From positions 1 to 21,740 of the forward strand of contig NZ_JASLER010000071.1 in the NCBI RefSeq assembly GCF_030151085.1: a stretch of DNA of 21,740 nt. The letters are read 5' to 3'. Source of the DNA: Bacteroides sp. GTDB taxonomy: Bacteria > Bacteroidota > Bacteroidia > Bacteroidales > Bacteroidaceae. Below the pieces are notes generated by a model. It made no database searches and had not been told where the DNA came from. It was given only the letters and a program-made list of their open reading frames with translations. Of the stretch, positions 8,190 to 15,102 are shown one piece after another (position 1 is the first letter of the stretch; each line of letters starts with the position of its first letter). A program made the position numbers and the translations under genes.

Positions 8190-9065
8190 ATGGAAAAAGA
8201 AATATCAACTATCCGCCTAATTTATCCCCAGTGGCAGGGAGGCATTATCGACCATTGGATGCCTGATATTCCAGCAAATGATGCATCAAGAGGTTATTAT
8301 CTAGGTGCGCAATTACTTAATCTACTGGCACCCGAAAATACACAAAATACGGTAATAGTACCAGTATCATTAGATATCAATGACCGGGCAGTGGAAAATG
8401 GCATCAGTGCCCGCCAGGTTATTCTACAACAAACCAAGTCTGCACTCGAACTTCTTGAAAAGAATGCTCCTGATCGGATTATCACTCTTGGAGGAGAATG
8501 CTCCGCCAGTGTAGTACCATTCACTTATCTGGCAAAGAAATATCCAAATGATGTTGCGATTGTGTGGATTGATGCGCATCCCGACATTAATTTGCCTTAT
8601 GATGAGTATAAAGGTTATCATGCTATGGCACTGACGGCTTGCCTAGGTATGGGTGATGAAGTATTCATGCAATTGCTGCCCGGAAAGTACGAGGCGTCAA
8701 AAGCGCTGATAGTAGGACTTCGTTCATGGGACCCCGGAATGCAGGAACGTCAAAAGGATTTAGGCATTAAAGGTCTGTCACCTGCCGAAGTAGCTGATAG
8801 CAGTAAGGTTGTGATGGATTGGCTGAAACAAGCGAAAGTCTCGAAGGTAGTGGTACATTTCGATCTTGATGCTTTAGACCCTGCTGAAATAATTGCTGGT
8901 GTAGGTGTTGAACCCGATGGGCTGAAGATGCAAGAGGCTATTAGATTAATTAATGATATTGCTTCCCAGTACTCATTAATAGGACTAACCATAGCGGAAC
9001 CTATGCCTCGTATTGCAATCAAAATAAGGAATATGCTCAACCAGTTGCCCCTGTTCAAAGACTGA
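8190..9065 (+). CDS. Arginase/agmatinase (ureohydrolase)-family protein
   Basis: 291 residues, the family's usual length. Ureohydrolases use a binuclear manganese centre to hydrolyse guanidino compounds (arginine, agmatine, formiminoglutamate). Visible motifs: WIDAHPDIN (Asp128, His130, Asp132), YHAMAL (His144), HFDLDALDP (Asp225, Asp227) and the late AEP. The first metal motif, normally GGDHS, reads GGECS (101-105), so the expected His ligand is Cys104. The substrate cannot be assigned; the altered motif argues against simply calling it arginase or agmatinase. The neighbours are unrelated, so no pathway is suggested. Could also be a non-catalytic or metal-switched member. Confidence 0.85.
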   Translation: MEKEISTIRLIYPQWQGGIIDHWMPDIPANDASRGYYLGAQLLNLLAPENTQNTVIVPVSLDINDRAVENGISARQVILQQTKSALELLEKNAPDRIITLGGECSASVVPFTYLAKKYPNDVAIVWIDAHPDINLPYDEYKGYHAMALTACLGMGDEVFMQLLPGKYEASKALIVGLRSWDPGMQERQKDLGIKGLSPAEVADSSKVVMDWLKQAKVSKVVVHFDLDALDPAEIIAGVGVEPDGLKMQEAIRLINDIASQYSLIGLTIAEPMPRIAIKIRNMLNQLPLFKD

Positions 9066-9073
9066 GATTTAAG

Positions 9074-9096
9074 CCTGCTCTGCTTGACAGAGTAGG
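9074..9096 (+). terminator. Hairpin after the ureohydrolase gene, possible terminator
   Basis: A 9-bp stem with one G-U pair (CCTGCTCTG / CAGAGTAGG) closes a 5-nt loop 8 bp after the stop codon. There is no T-run behind it, so termination is uncertain. Confidence 0.4.
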
Positions 9097-9126
9097 GATA
9101 TTCCTATTCATGAATAGAGAAAATCA

Positions 9127-9158
9127 TTGTGAAGTGAGGATTTATCATTCTACTTTTG
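9127..9158 (+). promoter_or_regulatory. Promoter of the SmpA-like lipoprotein gene
   Basis: TTGT (9127-9130), 20-bp spacer, TACTTTTG (9151-9158), about 30 bp before the ATG. A perfect 14-bp palindrome CTATTCATGAATAG (9104-9117) lies 9 bp upstream and could be a regulator site. Confidence 0.7.
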
Positions 9159-9188
9159 TGATATAGATTAACACTAAAACTTTCTATT

Positions 9189-9638
9189 ATGGATAAGGTA
9201 TCAGTCTTTTTATTGCTACTGTTGGCAATATTATTATCGAGTTGTGGCATCTATCACGAATACGGATTCAGGTACAAACAGTTAGGTAGCGTAGAACAGG
9301 GGATGGCTTTAAATGAAGTAACTTCCGTTTTAGGCAAGCCTACTTTCCGTGATTTTAATGGCGAAGGTGAAACCTTAACCTTCCGGGCACTAGGAACTAC
9401 TGGATGGTCGGTCGTTAAGGTTAAGTTTAAAGAAGGGAAGGTAACCGAGATGAAGAGTTATTTGGAGAATGATTTCCTGCTGTCACCTCCAAGAACTACA
9501 AGGGCTGTGAGTGAGAAAAAAGTATCTTCCAATGATGAGAGCAGTAGCAAGATAATAGTTTCTTCGGACGGTAAGCACTACATTAAGATGGGCTCTATTA
9601 TAGTTACTCCCGAAGGGAAACATATAATAATACATTGA
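9189..9638 (+). CDS. Lipoprotein with SmpA/OmlA (BamE)-like fold
   Basis: 149 residues. A hydrophobic leader ends in the lipobox LLSSC (Cys19), so it should be lipid-anchored. Residues about 32-90 fit the SmpA/OmlA pattern: GSVEQGMALNEVTSVLGKP, then FRDFNGEGETLTFR and VKVKFKEGKVTEM, i.e. helix-helix-strand-strand-strand. In proteobacteria this fold is BamE, part of the outer-membrane assembly machine; here orthology is not implied. The C-terminal 50 residues are Ser/Lys-rich with two similar short strands (KIIVSSDGKHYIKM and SIIVTPEGKHIII), an internal repeat. The stop codon lies inside the arm of the terminator hairpin that follows. Confidence 0.82.
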   Translation: MDKVSVFLLLLLAILLSSCGIYHEYGFRYKQLGSVEQGMALNEVTSVLGKPTFRDFNGEGETLTFRALGTTGWSVVKVKFKEGKVTEMKSYLENDFLLSPPRTTRAVSEKKVSSNDESSSKIIVSSDGKHYIKMGSIIVTPEGKHIIIH

Positions 9639-9670
9639 TAAAAAAGGGCTAAGGCCCTTTTTTATCAATG
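9633..9670 (+). terminator. Terminator overlapping the lipoprotein stop codon
   Basis: Perfect 17-bp stem (9633-9649 with 9654-9670) and 4-nt loop TAAG. The A-run on one arm and T-run on the other make it usable in both directions. The TGA stop codon (9636-9638) is within the left arm. Confidence 0.88.
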
Positions 9671-9682
9671 GTCTTCAAAAGT

Positions 9683-9701
9683 CTCTTCTTTGTCCGAAGA
9701 G
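9683..9701. terminator. Small hairpin after the TonB receptor gene
   Basis: CTCTTC (9683-9688) pairs with GAAGAG (9696-9701) just past the receptor stop codon. The minus-strand tail contains ACTTTTG, so it is a weak terminator candidate. Confidence 0.35.
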
Positions 9702-9723
9702 TTTATATTCATCCCGCCTCATC

Positions 9724-12351
9724 TTAAAAGTATATCTTATAACTGATATTCGGAATCAGCCCCACTCCGTCTTCTTGTTTTATCTTTCCGTTTCGTTCGT
9801 CATATTCATAGAAGTGCATACCGGTGCGCATACCTATGTTTAGAATCTTCACTGAGAATTCGTGTGATATCTTCTTCTTGTTTATCCGGTAACTCAAGGA
9901 GATATCTCCATTCACTGCCGGGCTGAACTTCTTGCTGAATGCCTGTGTTTCATCGAATATAACCTCGTGCTTTTCCATACTCTTGGCCTCATCTACCGGA
10001 GTATATCGATTTCCTCCTTGAAAGAAGATACGCCCGTTGAGGCTAAGAACATTCTGTTTGCGCTTCCCTATCATCCATTCTTTGCCGGCAAGGAGGTTCA
10101 GCATGTAGCCTTTATCCATTCGGGTATTTCGCCAGATGCCATCTCCGCCTTTGTATTTCGATTTAAAGATAGAACCTGTCAACATATAGTAGAAGCCGTT
10201 TTGCATATACTGCTCCAGAGTGATGTCTATGCCATAATTACGACCCACTCCTTTGTTTACTAATAGGCGGTCTAGGTAAAAATCTTCGTGGTTGACGATG
10301 GAGAAGGAAGTGTTCATCTCGACCGGTAGGTGGAAGAGGTGCTGATAGTAAGGTTCTACTTTCAAATGGAGGTATGGGCTGATGTTCCAGTCATAAGTCA
10401 GTCCGAAGTGATGGGCTTTCGATAAATCGAGGTATTTATTGGAGAGTTTCCGTCCGTCCACTTCCTTTTCAATGAAATAGTAATCCAGCTTTTCGCGGCG
10501 GCTATGCAGTCCGTAGGCCAAGGCTAAAGCATGTTTTGCATTCAACTTCCATTTGAGGGCGACACGCGGTTCTACGGACCAATTCTTATTTAATAAAAAG
10601 TATTGGGCGTTGATCCCCAGACTGGTACTCCAATGGTTGTTTAGATTAATAACGGAAGTGCTGTAAGCTGATAGTATGGCACTTTTTCCACTACCTTTTG
10701 ATATTTGCTCCATGGGGAGATCGAGGCCGACGTAAGGGCTGACTTTGTAATCGAGGTCATATTTTAGTCCGGTAAGGGTAATGCCGGTTCTATTGGTGTG
10801 CCGGGCGCTGAACTTCTTGTTCAGATAAGAGTTGAATACAACGTCCCACCTTGAGTTTTGAACATCTCCTACATGGATGAGGTCATTATCCGTTTGGGTT
10901 AGCTGGTCTACTAAAAGATGGTCTTTGGAGTAAGTGGCGGCTAAGGAAGAACGGAGATAGGTAGTCTCATTGATTGAATATTGATGTGTCAATCCGCCCA
11001 CCATCTTGTTCAGGTTGTTGTTGCCTGCTTGTCTACTTCCTAGGTTTTCCCATTCGCTTCGTTCTTCAAAGTCGACCTTGTTCCGGTCAATCAATCCTAT
11101 TCCCCAGAGGGAGAAAGTTCCTGCCCGCTTTGTCGGGAAATTCAGCTTGAAAGAAAGGTCCTGATATTTCAGGTTAATATCATTACCTGTTGCCAGCGAA
11201 GTGGTGGAGAAGCGGTAATTGAAAATATAGGAACTTCCCCTCTTCTTGCTGATAGGTCCTTCGGAAGCGAGGTCGATACCTAAAAGCCCCAGTTGGAAGG
11301 TATGCTCGTTTTTCTGATTATTGCCATTGCGCAGGTGCATGTCGAATATGCCTGACAAGGCATTGTTGTACTCTGCCGGAAAAGCACCGTTATAGAAATC
11401 GGAATTACCGATGACCTGTGTGCTGAGTGCGGACAGGAAACCACCTCCTAAACCTGAAAGGTCGGCAAAGTGGGTAGGATTGGGAATTTCAACTCCTTCC
11501 AGTCTCCATTGGGTGAATTGAGGGGCATTTCCCCGGATGGCTACGGCATTGGTGCCTACATCTCCTGCTACACCTGCAAAGGCGGAACTCAGTCGGGCAG
11601 GATCGTCGAAACCATTGGCAAACCGGCCGGCTTCTTCCATGCTTATCATGCGTCCGCCCGTGAGGGCCATGACGTTCAATGTCTTATCTTTGCGCACTTC
11701 CGGTTGTATAATAACCTCATTCAAATTTTGTACATTTTCGTCCAGTGGTATTTCCAAATAGATTTCTTTGGAGGAAGTCACCGGTATGCCATTGACGAGG
11801 TTTGTATGATAACCGACATAGGAAGTCTGTATGTTACATCGTCCGATGGATACATTGTTTATTCGAAATCGTCCCAAGCTATCGGTTATTGCACCTAAAG
11901 AACCTCCCTGCTGAATCATGACTGATGCAAATTCAATGGGAGCATTTGTTTGGGCGTCTATTACAATGCCTCTGATAGTCTGCGTTAATTCTTGCGTCTT
12001 CTCTTTGGTTGCTTTCTGCTTTCCGTCGGGCAGGGAGATGATGATGTGATAGCCCTTTATCCGGTAGATGTGTCTAGTACCTTTCAGGATTTTTGTGATT
12101 GCCTGGTCAATGCTTGCTTCATTCAAGGCCAGCGGTACCTTCTTTTCGATGTCCAGATTTGATTGTTCATAAGCTACGCTGTATCCGGTTTGCTGTTCTA
12201 TTTGCAGGAAGGCTTCTTTTAGGGAGATGTTTTTATTGAGTATGGTTATTCTCTTCTCACTGTTTTGTGCCATGAGGCTGATTGTGAGAAAGGCAAAAAA
12301 TGAAAAAAGGACGGTTTTACTTACCTGTCGGTTAGTGGTTATTCGGTTCAT
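9724..12351 (-). CDS. TonB-dependent outer-membrane receptor with STN signalling domain
   Basis: 875 residues. Signal peptide (about 1-28), then an STN (secretin/TonB N-terminal) domain at about 33-105 (ITILNKNISLKEAFLQIEQQ), a carboxypeptidase-regulatory-like domain at about 125-205 (GIVIDAQTNAPIEFASVMIQ), a plug domain (about 225-340, with AIRGNAPQFTQWRLEGVEIP) and a C-terminal beta barrel ending in aromatic ISYKIYF. The STN domain marks it as a transducer that signals to a FecR protein when its ligand binds. It has no SusD partner and is shorter than a SusC, so a siderophore, metal complex or peptide is more likely than a glycan (inference). FecR is directly upstream, 125 bp away, with a hairpin in the gap. 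Confidence 0.93.
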   Translation of the reverse strand: MNRITTNRQVSKTVLFSFFAFLTISLMAQNSEKRITILNKNISLKEAFLQIEQQTGYSVAYEQSNLDIEKKVPLALNEASIDQAITKILKGTRHIYRIKGYHIIISLPDGKQKATKEKTQELTQTIRGIVIDAQTNAPIEFASVMIQQGGSLGAITDSLGRFRINNVSIGRCNIQTSYVGYHTNLVNGIPVTSSKEIYLEIPLDENVQNLNEVIIQPEVRKDKTLNVMALTGGRMISMEEAGRFANGFDDPARLSSAFAGVAGDVGTNAVAIRGNAPQFTQWRLEGVEIPNPTHFADLSGLGGGFLSALSTQVIGNSDFYNGAFPAEYNNALSGIFDMHLRNGNNQKNEHTFQLGLLGIDLASEGPISKKRGSSYIFNYRFSTTSLATGNDINLKYQDLSFKLNFPTKRAGTFSLWGIGLIDRNKVDFEERSEWENLGSRQAGNNNLNKMVGGLTHQYSINETTYLRSSLAATYSKDHLLVDQLTQTDNDLIHVGDVQNSRWDVVFNSYLNKKFSARHTNRTGITLTGLKYDLDYKVSPYVGLDLPMEQISKGSGKSAILSAYSTSVINLNNHWSTSLGINAQYFLLNKNWSVEPRVALKWKLNAKHALALAYGLHSRREKLDYYFIEKEVDGRKLSNKYLDLSKAHHFGLTYDWNISPYLHLKVEPYYQHLFHLPVEMNTSFSIVNHEDFYLDRLLVNKGVGRNYGIDITLEQYMQNGFYYMLTGSIFKSKYKGGDGIWRNTRMDKGYMLNLLAGKEWMIGKRKQNVLSLNGRIFFQGGNRYTPVDEAKSMEKHEVIFDETQAFSKKFSPAVNGDISLSYRINKKKISHEFSVKILNIGMRTGMHFYEYDERNGKIKQEDGVGLIPNISYKIYF

Positions 12352-12404
12352 TATTGTACATTTGTATGTTAATACTTCATTTTACTTCACGGTTTAATGT
12401 CGAT

Positions 12405-12415
12405 TAATGTTTCAA
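12405..12415 (-). promoter_or_regulatory. TTGAAACATTA box upstream of the TonB receptor
   Basis: Minus-strand TTGAAACATTA, followed after TGAAAC by 17 nt and then CGTG. A near-identical box TTGAAACCTTA (13476-13486) lies upstream of fecR. The TGAAAC element resembles the -35 of several ECF sigma regulons (Bacillus SigW/X/M type). Offered as a possible ECF promoter; weak because the fecR copy lacks a matching CGT at the same spacing. Confidence 0.3.
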
Positions 12416-12452
12416 GAACCGGGTAGAGGGTCTCAAGCTGCTGCCCGGTTCT
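12415..12452. terminator. Hairpin between fecR and the TonB receptor gene
   Basis: Perfect 9-bp arms AGAACCGGG / CCCGGTTCT extend to 12 pairs with one G-U, closing a 14-nt loop. The T-rich tail is on the plus-strand side; on the minus strand, where the genes run, there is no T-run. It may be an mRNA stability or partial termination structure that sets different levels of FecR and receptor. Confidence 0.5.
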
Positions 12453-12476
12453 CTTTTTCTTCATGAGCGGTGGGGA

Positions 12477-13448
12477 TTAAGGGATATTGATTAATTCGAT
12501 GTGAGTTCCGTTCTTTCTGTAATCGATGCCGACGATATCGCCCAAGACATTCAAGACTTGTTCGAGGTTTTCGTTCTGTAGAAACCGGACGGTATATCGT
12601 GCGTTCCCGTTAAGGGAAGTGTGGTTGCTGAAGGTTACGTTGTACCTTCTTTTCAAAGTCTGCTGTATCTCAGTGAGCGAAGTGTTTGTGAAAATCAGTT
12701 TACCTGTAACCCAACTATCAGTATCGGCGGCAGGTATTTCTGCAACGCTGATGTGCGATGTTTTTTTGTTGTAGGTCAGTTGTTCGTTCGGACTGAGTAT
12801 CTCAGGGCTTTGGGAAGGGACGTTTATTTCCACTTTTCCACTGGATAGGGTGGTGGTAATCCTTTCATCATCAGGATAGGCTTTCACATTGAAGCGCGTT
12901 CCCAAAACAGTGACAGACATTTGGGAAGCTTTTACGATAAACGGTCTGCTTGCATCTTTTTTCACGCTAAAGTAGGCTTCACCATCCAAATAGACAAGAC
13001 GCTCTTCTCCTGTAAAAGTTTCGGGGTATTTGAAGGTGGTACCTGCATTCAACCATATCTCAGAACTATCCGGCAATATGAGATGTTTTTTCTCACCGTA
13101 GGCAGCGTAGACTTCAATCAGACTTCTTGTCGTAGAGGTATAGTACAGATATCCTCCTGCCAACATAAATAACGGAATAAGAACTGCTGCCACGCGGGCT
13201 ATTTTCTTGCGGAAAGCGAATTGTCTTGTTCTTGAATAGTTTATTCTTCGGTTCACCCGCGTCAAGGCTTCACTGGTTTCTGTTTCGTCTCTCTGTTCCA
13301 ATGTATTCCAGTAAGCCAGTGATGCCTGTTCTTTTTCGTCGGCATCTTTATCTTTAATAATCCACTTCTGTACCTTCTCCTCGGTCTCAGAAGAAAAACG
13401 GTCAGATAGATATTTCCTGATGATTCTATATATTATAGTATACTCCAT
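12477..13448 (-). CDS. FecR-family anti-sigma factor
   Basis: 323 residues, typical of Bacteroidetes FecR proteins. Cytoplasmic N-terminal sigma-binding region (1-80, with an RKYL..RFSSETEEKVQKWI start), one membrane helix (about 84-103), a periplasmic FecR beta domain (about 113-210: KKHLILPDSSEIWLNAGT, EAYFSVKKDASRPFIV, VTVLGTRFNVKAY) and a C-terminal DUF4974-like domain (about 250-320: FTNTSLTEIQQTLKRRYNV). It should hold an ECF sigma factor inactive until the STN domain of the TonB receptor reports ligand. Unusually, no sigma gene lies directly upstream; the nearest is at 17962-18513. Confidence 0.93.
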   Translation of the reverse strand: MEYTIIYRIIRKYLSDRFSSETEEKVQKWIIKDKDADEKEQASLAYWNTLEQRDETETSEALTRVNRRINYSRTRQFAFRKKIARVAAVLIPLFMLAGGYLYYTSTTRSLIEVYAAYGEKKHLILPDSSEIWLNAGTTFKYPETFTGEERLVYLDGEAYFSVKKDASRPFIVKASQMSVTVLGTRFNVKAYPDDERITTTLSSGKVEINVPSQSPEILSPNEQLTYNKKTSHISVAEIPAADTDSWVTGKLIFTNTSLTEIQQTLKRRYNVTFSNHTSLNGNARYTVRFLQNENLEQVLNVLGDIVGIDYRKNGTHIELINIP

Positions 13449-13475
13449 TTGAATGGTTTTTATAATATATACAAC

Positions 13476-13486
13476 TAAGGTTTCAA
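13476..13486 (-). promoter_or_regulatory. TTGAAACCTTA box upstream of fecR
   Basis: Minus-strand box matching 10 of 11 positions of the one before the TonB receptor (12405-12415), 27 bp before the fecR ATG. No TAnnTTTG box was found for fecR, which makes an alternative sigma promoter reasonable but unproven. Confidence 0.3.
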
Positions 13487-13578
13487 AAACTCAGTGAGAT
13501 AACTGATATTTTATATCTTTTCAAGTTGTAGATGGAAACTTCCTTTTGTTCTATTTCTCTTCTCCATCGTATCTTCTC

Positions 13579-13634
13579 CCTGTTTTCTCCGTATCTATAG
13601 CGAAAGAAAATACAAGGAGCGGGTACGGAGCAGG
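13579..13634. repeat. Inverted repeat between the WYL gene and fecR
   Basis: CTCCGTA (13587-13593) and TACGGAG (13624-13630) pair, and after a 4-nt bulge CCTG (13579-13582) pairs with CAGG (13631-13634). It lies in the 211-bp gap downstream of the WYL gene. Possible operator or RNA structure; no T-run follows, so it is not a clear terminator. Confidence 0.35.
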
Positions 13635-13659
13635 TAGGGTGCAGATTAAATTGTTCTAT

Positions 13660-14691
13660 TTATCTTTTTTTTTCCTCTTCTTTATACAGCTTGGCTGCGG
13701 CAAGAAGTTTTCCTTTGATAAATCGTACCAGTGACGGAGGAAACAGAACACGTATGCCATCTCCAAAGCCTAAAATCTCTCGATGTAACTCTTGATTGAT
13801 AACTACTTTTATCTGAAAAACCATTGAACCGTCTTCTTCTTTTTCTACCAGATACTGACTTCTATGAAACGGTTTTGTCAGCACATAAGGAGCATTTTCC
13901 TGATTTACCCGGAAGCGTACTTCTTGTGGAAATTCGTTGATTCCTTTGGTTACCCCTATCACATCATCCAGGAAGGTGGTAGGATTGAAGTAAGTGTTTT
14001 CCTGATAATCTTCATCGGGTGCAGGAGTAATCTCTAAAATACGGTCAAGAGCAAGATTATAAAGCATATTTCCCTTCTTTTTTGAACCGAAGACAAACCA
14101 GCGGTTCCGGTATTCCTTCAACAGATAAGGATAAAACACAAAATCGGCTGCCGAACGTGCTTTGAATGAACGGTATTTTAAATGAATGGCTTGTTTATTA
14201 AGAATAGCCCTATAAACGCTATCGAGATAATTCAATCCCGTCAGATTGTTATTCTTTTCAAAATCAATGATAGGAGTCGTTTTTTGCCGAACCGAGGTAA
14301 CATGATCTTCCAGGCGGCTAATAATATCGCCCATGCCTGAAAAATAGGAGAAACCATTGAACTGTTTCAGTACTTCTACTGCTCCCGACATCACTTTCAG
14401 GTCTTGTTCGGACAAGGGAGTGTTCGTTATGCTGTAGTCTGGGTCTTCGTACATATAGTATTTATGATCCTTCACTACGATAGGGGCATTGTAGCCTAGT
14501 TTTTCACTACGCATCAACTGGATATCCATTTGGACAGTACGTTTGCTGATTCCTTTTTCTATTCCTTCGTATTCGTACAAGGCATCCGAACAGGCATCAA
14601 CCAAATCTTCAAGCGTCCACTTCCGATATGGATTACGCAGGCAGTTATCTATCGTTTTATAGCGAATCAGAGCGTTTCGGCTAATGGGCAT
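13660..14691 (-). CDS. WYL-domain transcriptional regulator
   Basis: 343 residues. N-terminal winged helix-turn-helix (about 5-65, with the recognition segment GISKRTVQMDIQLM), a linker, a WYL domain (about 155-235: AIHLKYRSFKARSAADFVFYPYLL, RNRWFVFGSKKKGNMLYNLALDRI) and a C-terminal WCX-like domain (about 255-340: EVRFRVNQENAPYVL...HREILGFGDGIRVLFPPSL). WYL domains bind nucleic acids or nucleotide-type ligands, and such regulators often control phage defence or DNA/RNA-damage genes. The gene is divergent from the tRNA-like RNA and the RING/TerD gene, with a perfect palindrome in the shared promoter region, so it is the likely regulator of that cassette (inference). The 5' flank has a canonical promoter. 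Confidence 0.92.
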   Translation of the reverse strand: MPISRNALIRYKTIDNCLRNPYRKWTLEDLVDACSDALYEYEGIEKGISKRTVQMDIQLMRSEKLGYNAPIVVKDHKYYMYEDPDYSITNTPLSEQDLKVMSGAVEVLKQFNGFSYFSGMGDIISRLEDHVTSVRQKTTPIIDFEKNNNLTGLNYLDSVYRAILNKQAIHLKYRSFKARSAADFVFYPYLLKEYRNRWFVFGSKKKGNMLYNLALDRILEITPAPDEDYQENTYFNPTTFLDDVIGVTKGINEFPQEVRFRVNQENAPYVLTKPFHRSQYLVEKEEDGSMVFQIKVVINQELHREILGFGDGIRVLFPPSLVRFIKGKLLAAAKLYKEEEKKR

Positions 14692-14716
14692 AACATGTTT
14701 TTTTAGAGTTTCTGAA

Positions 14717-14747
14717 CAAAAATAGAAAAAAAATGCGACTACGCAAA
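14717..14747 (-). promoter_or_regulatory. Promoter of the WYL regulator gene
   Basis: Minus strand: TTTG (14744-14747), 19-bp spacer, TATTTTTG (14717-14724). This matches the Bacteroidetes consensus. The -33 box is partly inside the left arm of the palindrome at 14738-14760, which suggests autoregulation. Confidence 0.8.
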
Positions 14748-14760
14748 AAGACTGCGTAGT
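14738..14760. promoter_or_regulatory. Palindromic operator candidate in the divergent promoter
   Basis: ACTACGCA (14738-14745) and TGCGTAGT (14753-14760) form a perfect 8-bp inverted repeat with a 7-bp spacer. It covers the -33 box of the WYL gene and the place where a -33 box would be for the plus-strand promoter. A dimeric WYL regulator is the natural candidate to bind it. Confidence 0.6.
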
Positions 14761-14768
14761 GAGGCATG

Positions 14769-14776
14769 TAACTTTG
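14769..14776 (+). promoter_or_regulatory. -7 box for the tRNA-like RNA / RING-TerD transcript
   Basis: TAACTTTG fits TAnnTTTG. There is no TTTG-like -33 box at 19-20 bp; instead the palindrome lies there. A promoter of this kind may need an activator. The transcript would begin near 14780 and include all three repeat copies and the tRNA-like RNA. Confidence 0.55.
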
Positions 14777-14793
14777 TCACAGAAACAAGAAAA

Positions 14794-14824
14794 CAGGTCA
14801 AGTATGGGTTACTTCAACCATCAC
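14794..14824 (+). repeat. Leader repeat copy 1
   Basis: First of three related ~30-nt segments. Shared parts: CARGT-AA, then GG, then TTACTTC (here 14809-14815), then CATCAC. Locally it can fold as a hairpin in which ACTTC is the loop (GGTT-ACTTC-AACC). Confidence 0.6.
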
Positions 14825-14875
14825 TAAAGAATAAGCACCTGTACAATTATCCGTTTTCTTTTTCTCTCGGAAAGA

Positions 14876-14996
14876 GGGGCAGTAGCTCAGTTGGTAGAGC
14901 ATCATCTCAATCTTGAGATTATCTTTCTACGGACAGGTTAATCAAGGTTTACTTCCATCACGTGAAGTGTCGCCGGTTCGATTCCGGCCTGCCCCA
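14876..14996 (+). ncRNA. tRNA-like RNA with an expanded, non-canonical anticodon region
   Basis: 121 nt. Present as in a true tRNA: 7-bp acceptor GGGGCAG (14876-14882) with CTGCCCC (14989-14995) and discriminator A14996; T8-A9; D arm GCTC / GAGC with G18-G19 in the loop; T arm GCCGG / CCGGC (14972-14988) with a canonical TTCGATT loop. Between D and T arms there are 71 nt (14901-14971) instead of about 23. That part holds a hairpin ATCTCAA-TC-TTGAGAT (14904-14919), whose loop is too short for an anticodon, and a second hairpin ACTTC / GAAGT (14951-14968). The acceptor is extended by AAAGA / TCTTT (14871-14875, 14999-15003) across a 3-nt bulge. No genomic CCA. No anticodon can be assigned, so I call it a tRNA mimic rather than a decoding tRNA. 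Confidence 0.8.
14934..14961 (+). repeat. Leader repeat copy 2, inside the tRNA-like RNA
   Basis: Second copy of the leader motif (CAGGT-AA, GG, TTACTTC at 14949-14955, CATCAC). It lies in the extra sequence between the D and T arms, just 5' of GAAGT, with which its ACTTC can pair. Confidence 0.6.
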
Positions 14997-15014
14997 CCTC
15001 TTTATAGTAGAAAT

Positions 15015-15045
15015 CAAGGTCAAGGAAGGCTTACTTCAAAAACGC
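15015..15045 (+). repeat. Leader repeat copy 3
   Basis: Third copy, between the tRNA-like RNA and the start of the RING/TerD gene (CAAGGTCAAG, GG, TTACTTC at 15031-15037). It diverges after TTACTTC. Confidence 0.55.
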
Positions 15046-15102
15046 AGGAATGCACCATTTATTCACAGTCTTCCGATTACCTTATTAATAAATATATGAA
15101 AT

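Noticed and set aside
9724..12351. SusC-type glycan importer
   Set aside because: No SusD gene on either side, shorter than SusC, and an STN domain with adjacent fecR fits a signalling transducer.
14738..14760. Terminator hairpin
   Set aside because: It lies between divergent promoters with no transcript expected to end there and no T-run; an operator fits better.
14876..14996. Ordinary tRNA gene, or tRNA with a small intron
   Set aside because: No choice of anticodon stem gives five pairs with a 7-nt loop and U33, whether read directly or after removing about 48 nt. Bacterial tRNA introns are normally larger group I introns.
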